A DNA stretch of 64,000 bases from positions 1,751,001 through 1,815,000 of the forward strand of contig NZ_JAGGNA010000001.1 in NCBI RefSeq assembly GCF_017875765.1, in the 5' to 3' direction. Source of the DNA: Flavobacterium sp. CG_23.5. GTDB taxonomy: Bacteria > Bacteroidota > Bacteroidia > Flavobacteriales > Flavobacteriaceae. Below the pieces are notes generated by a model. It did no database searches. It saw only the letters and a list, made by a program, of their open reading frames with translations, and had not been told where the DNA came from. The translations under genes and the position numbers were made by a program. Shown piece after piece: positions 50,665-60,600 of this stretch; the first letter of the stretch is position 1, and each line of letters begins with the position of its first letter.

Positions 50665-52362
50665 ATGGCAACAATTATAACAATGCCTCGTTTGAGCGAT
50701 ACGATGACGGAAGGAACGGTAGCGACTTGGCTTAAAAAAGTAGGTGACAAAATCAGCGAAGGAGATATCCTTGCAGAAATTGAAACTGACAAAGCAACAA
50801 TGGAATTTGAGTCGTTCAATGAAGGAACTCTTTTATATATTGGTATCCCAGAAGGAGAAACTGCACCAGTAGATTCTTTACTTGCAATCATAGGGAATGA
50901 AGGCGAAGATATTTCTGCTTTGATAACAGGAAAGACTGCTCCTGCAACGGAAGAAGCAAAACCTGCTTCTGCAGAAACTGCAGCTGAACCTAAAGCCGAA
51001 GCTGAAAAGACAGAAACTACAACTGCTACTCCTGCAGCGGCAGCGCCAACAGCAGCAGCGCCAACATCAGAATCACTTCCTAAAGGAGTTGTAGTGGTTA
51101 CTATGCCTCGTTTAAGTGACACAATGACTGAAGGAACTGTCGCAACTTGGTTAAAAAAAGTAGGTGATAAAGTTGCCGAAGGAGATATTCTAGCTGAAAT
51201 CGAAACCGATAAAGCAACTATGGAATTCGAATCTTTCAACGAAGGAACTTTATTATACATTGGAATTCAAGAAGGAAATTCGGCTCCTGTTGATAGTCTT
51301 TTAGCGATTATCGGACCTGAAGGAACTGACGTTAGCAGAATTGCTGCAAATTACAAAACTGGCGGAGCGTCACAAGCGGCTCCTGCAGCAGAAGATGAAA
51401 AAGAAACATCTTCAACAGAAAAAGAGACTGAACCAATTGTTCAAGAAGCATCAACTGAAGGACAACGAATTTTAGCATCACCATTGGCAAAGAAAATTGC
51501 GAGTGACAAAGGAATTCAATTGACACAGGTAAAAGGGTCTGGTGAAAATGGACGTATCGTAAAAAGCGATATCGAAAACTTTACACCATCGGCTAGCCAA
51601 CCTGCTGCAGCAGCTCAACCAAAAGAAACTACAAAAGCGGAAACTTCAACTGCACCAAAAGTATTTGTTCCTGCCGGAGAAGTTTTCACTGAAGAGATCA
51701 AAAATTCGCAAATGCGAAAAATCATAGCCAAACGTTTGGCAGAATCTTTATTTACGGCACCTCATTATAACTTAACGATTGAAGTTACAATGGATGAAGC
51801 AATGAAGTCAAGAGTAATAATCAACAGCATTCCGGATACCAAAGTTTCTTTTAACGATATGGTTATCAAAGCTTGTGCGATGGCATTAAAAAAACATCCA
51901 AAAGTAAATTCTCAATGGAAAGAAGATGCAATCACCATCAATCACCATGTGAATGTTGGAGTAGCCGTAGCTGTTGAAGATGGATTAGTAGTACCTGTAT
52001 TGAAATTTACAGATGCGATGAGTTTAACTCAAATTGGCGGAAGCGTAAGAGATCTTGCCGGAAGAGCTAAAAATAAAAAGTTATTACCGACTGAAATGGA
52101 AGGAAGTACTTTTACAGTTTCTAATCTTGGAATGTTTGGGATTGTTGAATTTAATTCTATCATTAATCAACCGAATTCTGCTATCCTATCTGTAGGCGCA
52201 ATTGTAGAAAAACCAGTGGTTAAAGACGGTCAGATTGTGGTAGGAAATACAATGATGTTATCTTTGGCTTGCGATCACCGTACAATTGACGGCGCAACTG
52301 GAGCTCAGTTTTTACAAACCTTGAAACAATATATTGAAAACCCAGTGACTATGCTTGCATAA
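50665..52362 (+). CDS. pdhC: Pyruvate dehydrogenase E2 component (dihydrolipoyl acetyltransferase)
   Basis: The 565-aa E2 has two N-terminal lipoyl domains (about 1-78 and 147-224). Each has 'EIETDKATMEFESF', whose Lys carries lipoate. Ala/Pro/Glu-rich linkers separate the parts. A peripheral-subunit-binding domain lies at about 270-310 (ILASPLAKKIASDKGI). The C-terminal catalytic domain carries 'LACDHRTIDGATGAQFL', with the catalytic His. The two lipoyl domains are nearly identical in protein but differ in codons, indicating an old duplication under selection. It follows pdhA by 7 nt and ends in a strong terminator. Confidence 0.96.
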   Translation: MATIITMPRLSDTMTEGTVATWLKKVGDKISEGDILAEIETDKATMEFESFNEGTLLYIGIPEGETAPVDSLLAIIGNEGEDISALITGKTAPATEEAKPASAETAAEPKAEAEKTETTTATPAAAAPTAAAPTSESLPKGVVVVTMPRLSDTMTEGTVATWLKKVGDKVAEGDILAEIETDKATMEFESFNEGTLLYIGIQEGNSAPVDSLLAIIGPEGTDVSRIAANYKTGGASQAAPAAEDEKETSSTEKETEPIVQEASTEGQRILASPLAKKIASDKGIQLTQVKGSGENGRIVKSDIENFTPSASQPAAAAQPKETTKAETSTAPKVFVPAGEVFTEEIKNSQMRKIIAKRLAESLFTAPHYNLTIEVTMDEAMKSRVIINSIPDTKVSFNDMVIKACAMALKKHPKVNSQWKEDAITINHHVNVGVAVAVEDGLVVPVLKFTDAMSLTQIGGSVRDLAGRAKNKKLLPTEMEGSTFTVSNLGMFGIVEFNSIINQPNSAILSVGAIVEKPVVKDGQIVVGNTMMLSLACDHRTIDGATGAQFLQTLKQYIENPVTMLA

Positions 52363-52383
52363 GCACTGATTCTGTATAAAGCC

Positions 52384-52421
52384 AAAACCCGTCTCGTTTC
52401 TCAGAACAAGACGGGTTTTTT
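52384..52421 (+). terminator. Terminator of pdhC
   Basis: AAAACCCGTCT (52384-52394) pairs with AGACGGGTTTT (52409-52419), followed by T residues. Confidence 0.88.
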
Positions 52422-52428
52422 ATTTTTG

Positions 52429-52540
52429 GGCATGTCCCCGCTTCCACTATCGTTACAGCGCGGTCAGGCTGTACGCTATATCTTTTATTCCATTGCATTC
52501 CATAAAAGGATATCACTTCCATCCTTCATGCGAAACTATT
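52429..52540. repeat. Possible dispersed intergenic repeat, copy C (divergent)
   Basis: This is a GC-richer stretch between pdhC and the convergent glycosyltransferase gene. It has a near-perfect hairpin (ATATCTTTTAT 52478-52488 with ATAAAAGGATAT 52502-52513). CACTTCCATCCTTCATGCG is related to the reverse complement of the start of copy D (15 of 22 positions). It fits the style of flavobacterial intergenic repeats, but the match to A and B is weak. Confidence 0.4.
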
Positions 52541-52553
52541 GTGAATATATCAA

Positions 52554-53819
52554 TTACTCTTTATTCTTCTCCTCAATCCACTTCGCCATGTACTTCGTGC
52601 TTTTTAAAGTATGATGTTGCAACAATTCGCCCATAAAATTGTTCAAACGATGTTGCGGTAAATTACTTTGAAGGCTTCGTATATATTCTTTAAAATCATC
52701 CGCAAATAATATTCTTAGATAGTGTGTATTGATAATATCCATTCCATTTTTTTGAGCTTGAAGCCAAGTATTTTTATCTTGATATAGTACTACCGCTTTA
52801 TCTGCAAAAAGTTGCGGGTTATCTTCGACAAAACCATTCCAGGGCAAATTATCTTGCATTGATTCAGCACCAATCGTTGTGGTGACACTGGGCGTACCAT
52901 ATTGCATGGCTTCCAACAATTTTCCTTTTATGCCAGCACCAAAACGCAAAGGCGCCAAAACAACTCGGGCTTTTTGGAAAACTTCGTTTGCATTTTCTGC
53001 ACGGCCTTTGATCAAAAAACCTTCTTTTGGGTTATTTAATTGCAACACTTTTTGGGACGGATACGCACCATAAATATTTAAAACAGCTATAGGTAATTGT
53101 TTTCTAACAAGTGGCCAAATGGTTTCTTTTAAATATTGAACGGCATTCCAATTGGGTTCATGAAGAAAATTACCAATGAAAACAAAACCGTTTCGTTCTT
53201 CAAATGAAGGCATTTCTTCGAAAGCAGTAACATTAATTGGCTCCAATAAAAAAGGCAAATAATACAATAGATTTTCATCGATTTTAAATACAGAAGTCAA
53301 CATTTCAATTTCAAATTCAGAAATCATTAAAGATAAATCACATCTCAAAATACTGGCAATTTCTCGTTTTGCTACTTCTTCAACAAACAAATCTGTAGTC
53401 TGAAACATACGATTTTCTTTGAATGCTTTTTGGCGCGCCAATCGCAAACAGTGTAAATCTTCGGTGTCTAATAATCGTATGGCATCTGGGCTATTTTCGG
53501 CAACACGCCAACCAAATTGTTCTTCCATCATAAAACGGTCAAACAAAACAATATCGGGATTTAGCTCTTTTACGAAAACATCAAAACTAGAACAATTTAA
53601 AGTAATTGATTTCTTGTCAACACCATATTCCTTTAAATTAACCATGAAATCACTGTCCATTGCCGGACTTGCAAATGTAATTCTGAATCCTTGCTCTGTA
53701 AAAAGCGAAATTAATTGCATCATCCTTCCTCCTGCCGCTGACGAATTGGGTTCAGGCCACACAAAACCAATAATTAAAAGTTGTTGCACTTGATTTAAAA
53801 TTTGCATAAAGTTATGCAT
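52554..53819 (-). CDS. Family GT4-like glycosyltransferase
   Basis: The 421-aa GT-B protein has the C-terminal donor domain with 'FVFIGNFLHEPNWNAVQYL' (about 219-237), 'VVLAPLRFGAGIKGKLLEAM' (about 288-307) and 'GTPSVTTTIGAESM', a pattern of family 4/1 enzymes. The N-terminal acceptor half has 'FVWPEPNSSAAGGRMMQLI'. Donor and acceptor are unknown. The start may be the ATG at 53819 or one four codons later at 53807; the -33/-7 signal does not decide. It diverges from miaE across a long repeat-containing gap. Confidence 0.85.
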   Translation of the reverse strand: MHNFMQILNQVQQLLIIGFVWPEPNSSAAGGRMMQLISLFTEQGFRITFASPAMDSDFMVNLKEYGVDKKSITLNCSSFDVFVKELNPDIVLFDRFMMEEQFGWRVAENSPDAIRLLDTEDLHCLRLARQKAFKENRMFQTTDLFVEEVAKREIASILRCDLSLMISEFEIEMLTSVFKIDENLLYYLPFLLEPINVTAFEEMPSFEERNGFVFIGNFLHEPNWNAVQYLKETIWPLVRKQLPIAVLNIYGAYPSQKVLQLNNPKEGFLIKGRAENANEVFQKARVVLAPLRFGAGIKGKLLEAMQYGTPSVTTTIGAESMQDNLPWNGFVEDNPQLFADKAVVLYQDKNTWLQAQKNGMDIINTHYLRILFADDFKEYIRSLQSNLPQHRLNNFMGELLQHHTLKSTKYMAKWIEEKNKE

Positions 53820-53925
53820 GCAAAATAATACTATTTTGATGGGATTTCGGCAGATAATTTGTTTTTAAATTTTATGTCGCAGTCAAATTTTAATCATTTT
53901 TTGGAATAAAAACAGTGTTGTTTAT

Positions 53926-54075
53926 GCTAATCCGCGTGAGGGACAGCAGTGAAAAGCCCGGAGTCCCGACGCAGCGAAGCGAAGACGGGACGAGGACTTG
54001 CAACGGATTGCCCGACAGCACTAAAAAAATGGCTAAACGGTTTTTGTGATTTTGCCATTTTTTTAGTGCTGGCAC
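53926..54075 (+). repeat. Dispersed intergenic repeat, copy D, with an 18-bp stem-loop
   Basis: It lies in the 356-bp divergent gap between the glycosyltransferase gene and miaE. It shares AGTGAAAAGCCCG (53948-53960) with copy A and a GGACTTG-like segment with copy B. It contains GTCCCG/CGGGAC pairing at about 53962-53991. At its end 54016-54033 and 54054-54071 form an 18-bp perfect stem (CAGCACTAAAAAAATGGC with its complement) around a 20-nt loop. A 71-codon frame across it (MKSPESRRSEAK...) looks non-coding. The rest of the gap is A+T-rich with no other gene. Confidence 0.65.
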
Positions 54076-54175
54076 GCCCAAATTATTTAAAAGCAAATTC
54101 ATTAAGCATTTCAGTTATAACCAATAAAAATCTGGTAGAAAACACTAATTTTGTACCCAAATAAATTGCAATATC

Positions 54176-54757
54176 ATGTTAGGATTAAAATTAGCCACAG
54201 ACCCGCGTTGGGTAAATATAGTCGAATCAAACATTGAAGAAATCTTGACGGATCATGCTTGGTGTGAACAAAAAGCGGCATCAAATGCCATTAGTTTAAT
54301 AGCTTACAACTCCGAGTTAGAGGAAATGGTAACCGAATTATTAGTTATTGCAAAGGAAGAATTGGATCACTTGCAATTAGTTCATAATTTAATCAAGAGC
54401 AAAGGCTTAACCTTAGGACGGGAACGCAAGGACCATTATGTGAATGAGCTTTTCAAATTCATGAAAAAAGACGGCAGTCGCAGAGATGCCTTGGCGGAGC
54501 GTCTATTGTTTTCGGCCATGATTGAAGCGAGAAGTTGCGAGCGTTTTAAAGTACTTTCAGAAAACATAAAAGATCCGGAACTCGCTAAATTCTATCGTGA
54601 TTTAATGATTTCGGAAGCGGGACATTACACCACTTTTCTTGGCTTTGCCAGAAAATATGCAGATAATGTAGACGTTGATAAACGCTGGCAAGAATGGATT
54701 GATTTTGAAACTTCAATCATTATAAACTACGGAAAAAACGAAACCGTACACGGGTAA
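54176..54757 (+). CDS. miaE: tRNA-(ms2io6A37) hydroxylase
   Basis: The 193-aa diiron enzyme hydroxylates the isopentenyl group of ms2i6A at position 37 of tRNAs reading U-starting codons. The four-helix bundle carries the metal ligands: 'LTDHAWCEQKAASNA' (first Glu), 'AKEELDHLQLVH' (ExxH), 'MIEARSCERFKV' and 'SEAGHYTTF' (ExxH). The length matches the family. It converges on the OmpA-like gene, with a shared terminator. miaA and miaB are not in the window. Confidence 0.93.
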   Translation: MLGLKLATDPRWVNIVESNIEEILTDHAWCEQKAASNAISLIAYNSELEEMVTELLVIAKEELDHLQLVHNLIKSKGLTLGRERKDHYVNELFKFMKKDGSRRDALAERLLFSAMIEARSCERFKVLSENIKDPELAKFYRDLMISEAGHYTTFLGFARKYADNVDVDKRWQEWIDFETSIIINYGKNETVHG

Positions 54758-54777
54758 AAGTTTTAAAATAATGGAAT

Positions 54778-54812
54778 AAAAAAAGGGATGTCTTTCGAAC
54801 ATCCCTTTTTTT
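54778..54812. terminator. Bidirectional terminator, miaE / OmpA-like gene
   Basis: AAAAAAAGGGATGT (54778-54791) pairs with ACATCCCTTTTTTT (54799-54812) between convergent genes. Confidence 0.9.
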
Positions 54813-54824
54813 ATTCAGTAACTA

Positions 54825-56693
54825 TTATTTAACAATCATAAATTCAGACCTTCTGTTTAATGCGTGTTCTTCCTCTGTGCAATTCTCTTTGCAATCAATT
54901 TTCAGTTCTGATTCTCCAAATCCTTTTGCTGATAATTTATCCGCGGTAATTCCTTTTGAAATAAGATATTGAACTGTAGAATTGGCTCTTCTTTGTGAAA
55001 GATCTATATTATATTCATCAGTACCTCTCGAGTCAGTATGTGCTTTAATATAAATGACTAATTTATCATTTTGAGACATCGCGTATGCCAATTTATCCAA
55101 TTCAGCAGCGCCTTGCGGCGTAATCACGCTTTTGTTATTATCAAAATAAATTGGTTTTAAAATAATTTCTGTTTCCGTAACTATCATTTCAATTGGATCA
55201 ATAAGCGCTTCCATAGTTTGTTTTCCTTTCTCAATTTTAGCGAGTGGAAATGATTTAGTTACAAAACCATCTTTGTAAACATTAATCGAAAATTGGTTTT
55301 GACAGCTTGTATTATATAACGCTTCTCCTTGATCATTCGTTGTTTTAGTGTCTAAAACATTTTTATCAGCATCTAAAAAAACCACTCTGGAATTAGCTAA
55401 AAGAGCACCAGTTTTAGAATTTTTTACGATTGTGGACATTTCTGATTTACAAACAGGAATTGAATTATAAATATGATCTGTCCCTGATCTATTACTAGAC
55501 AAGTACCCTATATTTTTATCTTTATTAAACGTAAATGAAAAATCATCTTTTTCTGTATTGACAGGACTTCCCATGTTAGTTGGCGTCTCATTTTTATTTA
55601 AATCCGCATAAAAAACATCTAAACCACCAAAACCCATTAGACCATTTGAAGAAAAGTAGAGAATACCCTCATCAGATATAAATGGAAAATTCTCGTCTCC
55701 AACCGTATTTATTTTGTCACCAAGATTCTCCGGAGTTCCAAAACTACCATCGACATTCACAGCTACTTTCCATATATCGGTACCTCCAATTGATCCCGGC
55801 ATATTTGAAGCAAAATAAAGAGTCTTACCCTCTTTGTCTATAGATGGATTACCAGTAGAATAATTTTTACTATTAAATGGAAGCGGAGTAATTGATGTCC
55901 ATTTTCCATTGTCGTTAACAGCTTTAAATAGACTTACTTGTCCGAATTTTAATTTTTTTGTTCTATCTTTTACAAATAGTTTTTCATTAAAACTTTCACT
56001 AGAAAAATAAACAGTGTTTCCATCTTTGGTCATTGTCAATGGACCTTCGTGGTATACAGTATTTAATTCTGAAATTGCAGTCGGTTCTGAATACGTTCCA
56101 TCTACTTCATTATAATTTGACTCATACAAATCTAAAAAAGGTTCGTTATTCCAACCATAAACTTTATTAGTCTCGTCCCTTGCGCTTGCAAAATAAATTA
56201 CGTTGCCATATAGAGCAGCACCAAAATCAGATTTTTCAGAATTCAATGCTATTTTATTTACATCAAATAATTTTTCTTTATTTTTTAGTTTGGCAAGATA
56301 ATCCCGATTATTATTGAATTCTATTGCTCTTCTATCAGTAGGTGACATCACAACAAATACTTTCATTTGGTCATCTGATTCGACATATTTACCATTTGAC
56401 TTTAACATCTGAGCATAATTGTAGTGAGTTTCTGCATCTTGTTTAGACTCGATGGCTTTTGAATACCACTTTTCTGCTTCAACTGTATTAGACATGTTAT
56501 AATAACAATCTCCTAGCTGTTTGTAAACATAAGAATCAGAACTTCCTTTTTCAACTAAGGACAGATATTCCTTAGCAGCAGACGCATATTCGTATGAGCC
56601 AAAAAGTTTATCTGCGTTCTTCGTATCTTTATTTTGTGCTGTTAGTGAAATACACGTTAGTACAAAAAACAATATTATAGTAATTTTTTTCAT
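54825..56693 (-). CDS. OmpA-domain protein with TPR and PD40 repeats
   Basis: The 622-aa protein has a signal peptide (MKKITIILFFVLTCISLTAQ). TPR-like helices lie at about 25-130. WD40-like PD40 strands follow at about 165-400 ('YFASARDE', 'YFSSESF', 'YFASNMPGSIGGTDIW', 'YFSSNGLMGFGGLDVF'). A carboxypeptidase-regulatory-like segment lies at about 410-490. A C-terminal OmpA/MotB peptidoglycan-binding domain ('PIYFDNNKSVITPQG', 'KAHTDSRGTDEYN', 'LSQRRANSTVQYL') ends the protein. This build resembles PorE-type proteins tied to T9SS. It follows the PorP/SprF gene by 18 nt, so it may anchor the adhesin export unit to the cell wall. Confidence 0.9.
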   Translation of the reverse strand: MKKITIILFFVLTCISLTAQNKDTKNADKLFGSYEYASAAKEYLSLVEKGSSDSYVYKQLGDCYYNMSNTVEAEKWYSKAIESKQDAETHYNYAQMLKSNGKYVESDDQMKVFVVMSPTDRRAIEFNNNRDYLAKLKNKEKLFDVNKIALNSEKSDFGAALYGNVIYFASARDETNKVYGWNNEPFLDLYESNYNEVDGTYSEPTAISELNTVYHEGPLTMTKDGNTVYFSSESFNEKLFVKDRTKKLKFGQVSLFKAVNDNGKWTSITPLPFNSKNYSTGNPSIDKEGKTLYFASNMPGSIGGTDIWKVAVNVDGSFGTPENLGDKINTVGDENFPFISDEGILYFSSNGLMGFGGLDVFYADLNKNETPTNMGSPVNTEKDDFSFTFNKDKNIGYLSSNRSGTDHIYNSIPVCKSEMSTIVKNSKTGALLANSRVVFLDADKNVLDTKTTNDQGEALYNTSCQNQFSINVYKDGFVTKSFPLAKIEKGKQTMEALIDPIEMIVTETEIILKPIYFDNNKSVITPQGAAELDKLAYAMSQNDKLVIYIKAHTDSRGTDEYNIDLSQRRANSTVQYLISKGITADKLSAKGFGESELKIDCKENCTEEEHALNRRSEFMIVK

Positions 56694-56711
56694 TAATTGT
56701 AAAGTTTAATA

Positions 56712-57629
56712 TTAGAAAAATCTTGGAGAACGTGAAACTTTTTTCGAAGTGAATAAGTCGTATAACAAAATAAATTCATGGGAGGACGAAGTAGTTACCT
56801 TCAAATCAGAAACAATATGATCATAGGCATAACCTATTCGCAACTCTGGTGTAACTGCAAAATTCACCATTCCACCAAAACTATCTTGTAATCGATAAGT
56901 AGCACCTATTTCGAATTTTTCTTTATACAAAAAGTTTGCAGAAACGTCCAAGGAAGGAGTCACATTGAATGCTGATTTCAGCATAAATGACGGTTTAAAT
57001 TTCAAATCATAATTAACGTCAAAAACATATCCTGCTGTTAAAAAATAATGAGACACATCAGAACCATATTGACGTCCGTTATAATCTAAATGCGCCGATT
57101 TTAGCATATTTGGAACAGAAAAAGACACATAATAATTGTCTGTGTAATAAAAAGCTCCCGTCCCTAAATTCAGGGATGCGTCATTAATATCTTGTCCAAA
57201 AATACCTTCGGAGGGATCTGGCAGTGAAGATTGAATATCTCTTAGACCCACTTGATGAAATGAAACACCCGCTTTTAATCCAAGTGCTAATTTGCCGGTT
57301 TCATTTACTTGTAATGTATAAGAAAAATCCCCAAATACGTTTTGTTCCGTCACAGGACCAATTTTATCTGATATTAAAGACAATCCTACCCCTACATTAT
57401 TCCCAACAGGAGTATCTCCAGAAAAAGTAAAAGTGCTTGGAGCCCCTTCGATATTTACCCATTGTTTTCTATACAAAAGACCAAAGGAAATACTTTCCTT
57501 AGAGCCCGCATAAGCTGGATTTACTACATTCAAATTATACATATATTGAGTATAATGGGGGTCTTGTTGCGCTTTCACATCCATATAAGCTATAAGAACT
57601 AAAAGAGAAGTCAAAAATATTTTATTCAT
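56712..57629 (-). CDS. PorP/SprF family T9SS membrane protein
   Basis: The 305-aa outer-membrane beta-barrel has a signal peptide (MNKIFLTSLLVLIAYMDVKAQ). It carries the hallmark 'QDPHYTQYMYNLNVVNPAYAGS' region (about 22-43). The rest alternates short beta strands to a C-terminal 'FTSKKVSRSPRFF'. In F. johnsoniae SprF is needed to secrete the adjacent type B cargo SprB. This gene lies between a giant type B cargo gene and an OmpA-domain gene, so it is probably the dedicated partner of that cargo. Confidence 0.93.
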   Translation of the reverse strand: MNKIFLTSLLVLIAYMDVKAQQDPHYTQYMYNLNVVNPAYAGSKESISFGLLYRKQWVNIEGAPSTFTFSGDTPVGNNVGVGLSLISDKIGPVTEQNVFGDFSYTLQVNETGKLALGLKAGVSFHQVGLRDIQSSLPDPSEGIFGQDINDASLNLGTGAFYYTDNYYVSFSVPNMLKSAHLDYNGRQYGSDVSHYFLTAGYVFDVNYDLKFKPSFMLKSAFNVTPSLDVSANFLYKEKFEIGATYRLQDSFGGMVNFAVTPELRIGYAYDHIVSDLKVTTSSSHEFILLYDLFTSKKVSRSPRFF

Positions 57630-57694
57630 ATCTATTTGTTTTTCGTTTTATTCGCCCAGAAGATATTGGTGGGCTTCAAAAATAAATTAATTTA

Positions 57695-60600
57695 CTATTT
57701 TTCTCTGATTAGATATATCCAGCCAGTTTTTGTTTCTCCTTTATTAAGTTCCATTACATAGTAATACGTTGCACTTGGAAGATCCTCTCCTTTATTTGAT
57801 TGTCCTTTCCATTGGTCTGTATAATCCGATTGATTGTACACTTTAATACCATATCTATCAAATATTTCCAATTTTTTTACATCCAATAATCTTAAATCGA
57901 AGTAATCATTCGAACCGTTACCATCAGGTGAAATTCCTTTTTGAATATTACAATAGATCGTTTCCACTTTAACATTTTTTGTTGTTTCACAACCTGTTGC
58001 AGTTGAGATTATTGTTAGCGTATAATTTAAGGGGAAAATTTCTTTTTCAGACGTAGAAGCAATCAAATTCGAAACATTTAAAATATTAGAATTTGTTCCT
58101 ACTATCAATCCTGAACTGTCTTTCCATTGAAAATCTACATTATTTGGATCGTACGAATTAGATAACGGAGTAGCTGTTAACACATAATCTTTATCCTCAC
58201 AATCTCCGTTAATTTCAAATTGAATTTGCTGAGGAATAGGTCTAATCGTTTGAACAGCGCCTTTAACATCGCAAGAAGTATTGTTTTTAAATCGTACACT
58301 TATTGTATAACTGCCTGATGGTACATTTGTAAAAATTGGATTATCTTGAAATCCACTACCAATACTATACTCAGCACCAGCTTGTGCAACAATACTTATT
58401 TCTCCTGTTGAATTAGTACATGTAGGTTGCTTGGTAATTGTTGCAGTTGGTATTACAGGAATTGCTGTTATACTTAAAGTTACTTTAGTTCTGGAAGCAC
58501 TTAGACATTTTCCAATTGATGACTCAGCATAATAAGAAACGGTTCCTACACCTACTTGTGTTGGATTGGATACTACACTTCCACCTACTAAAGCTGTGTA
58601 CCAAGTAATATTATTACCAACTGCTGTTGCGGTCAATGTCTGAGTAGAAGTTCCATTTGAACAAACAGTCTGATTACTTGCGATTGGATTTGGCACTACA
58701 CCAACAATTGTCAAAGTTACTGGTGTACGAGTAAAACTTGGACAAATTCCGCTTGATGATTCTGCGTAATAAGTTATCGTACCGACGCCAACTTGTATTG
58801 GATTTGCTACAACACTTCCTCCAACTGCAGCAGTATACCAAGTAATAGAATTACCAACTGCCGTTGCTGTTAAAGTTTGAGTCATTGTTCCATCCGTACA
58901 TTCTGTTTGATCTCCACCACTTACTGGTACATTTGGTCTTGCATTTATTGTTAGACTTACTGCAGTACGTGAAGCACTTGCACAAGATGTTGTATTATTT
59001 ACCGATTCAGCATAATAGGTAATGGTTCCTAATGAACTTAAAGTAGGATTTGGCATTACATTTCCTCCAGTTAAGGCATCATACCAAACTATTGATTCTC
59101 CTGCTTGGGCGGTTGCCGTGGCGGTCAAAGTTTGAATAGGTGAAGTAGCACATGCCGTTTGATCTCCTCCGCTTACCGGTACAACTGGTTTTGGATTTAT
59201 AGTTAAGGTTACTGCAGTTCGGGAGCTACTTACACATGGTGTGGTGTTTTTTGCCGATTCCGCGTAGTAGGTAATCGTACCTAATGAATTTAGTGTAGGA
59301 TTGGATATTACATTCCCTCCAGTTATTGCATCATACCAAACGATCGTTTCTCCTACTTGAGCGGTTGCCGTAGCGGTCAAAGTTTGAATAGGTGACGAGG
59401 CACATACGGTTTGATTCCCTCCGCTTACTGGAACAACTGGTGTTGGATTTAAAGTTAAAGTAACTGCCACACGTGATGGACTCACACAAGAAGTTGTATT
59501 ATTTACCGATTCAGCATAATAGGTAATGGTTCCTAATGAACTTAGTGTAGGATTTGGCACTACATTTCCTCCAGTTAAGGCATCATACCAAACTATTGAT
59601 TCTCCTGCTTGGGCGGTTGCCGTGGCGGTCAAAGTTTGAATTGGCGATGAAGCACATACTGTTTGATCTCCTCCGCTTACCGGTACAACTGGTTTTGGAT
59701 TTATAGTTAAGGTTACTGCAGTTCGGGAGCTACTTACACATGGTGTGGTGTTTTTTGCCGATTCCGCGTAGTAGGTTATGGTCCCTATTGAACTTAGTGT
59801 AGGATTCGATACTACATTTCCTCCAGTTAAAGCATCATACCAAACGATTGTCTCTCCTGCTTCAGCGGTTGCCGTGGCGGTCAAAGTTTGAATAGGTGAC
59901 GAGGCGCATACGGTTTGATTCCCTCCGCTTACTGGAACAACTGGTGTTGGATTTAAATTTAAACTAACGGCCACGCGTGAAGCGCTTGCACAAGATGTTG
60001 TATTATTTACCGATTCAGCATAATAGGTAATGGTTCCTAATGAACTTAAAGTAGGATTTGGCACTACATTTCCTCCAGTTAATGCATCGAACCAAACTAT
60101 TGATTCTCCTACTTGGGCGGTTGCCGTGGCGGTCAAAGTTTGAATTGGCGATGAAGCACATGCCGTTTGATTTCCTCCGCTTACCGGTACTATTGGTTTT
60201 GGATTTATGGTTAAGGTTACTGCAGTACGTGAGTTACTTACACAAGGTGTGGTATTTTTTACCGATTCCGCGTAGTAGGTAATCGTACCTAATGAATTTA
60301 GTGTAGGATTGGATATTACATTCCCTCCAGTTATTGCATCATACCAAACGATCGTTTCTCCTGCTTGAGCGGTTGCCGTGGCGGTCAAAGTTTGAATAGG
60401 AGATGAAGCGCATACGGTTTGATTTCCGCCGCTTACTGGAACAACTGGTGTAGGATTTAAGGTCAAACTAACGGCCACACGTGATGGGCTTGCACAAGAA
60501 GTTGTATTATTTACCGATTCAGCATAATAGGTAATGGTTCCTAATGAACTTAAAGTAGGATTTGGAACTACAATTCCTCCGCTTGAAGCATCATACCAAA

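Noticed and set aside
50652..51260. 202-codon antisense frame opposite pdhC
   Set aside because: It is the shadow of the two Ala/Glu-rich lipoyl domains; the composition (long Val/Ser/Ala runs) and repeats mirror pdhC codons.
53949..54164. 71-codon frame (MKSPESRRSEAK...)
   Set aside because: It lies across a GC-rich dispersed repeat and a long stem-loop, has no family-like features, and its end runs into the miaE promoter region.
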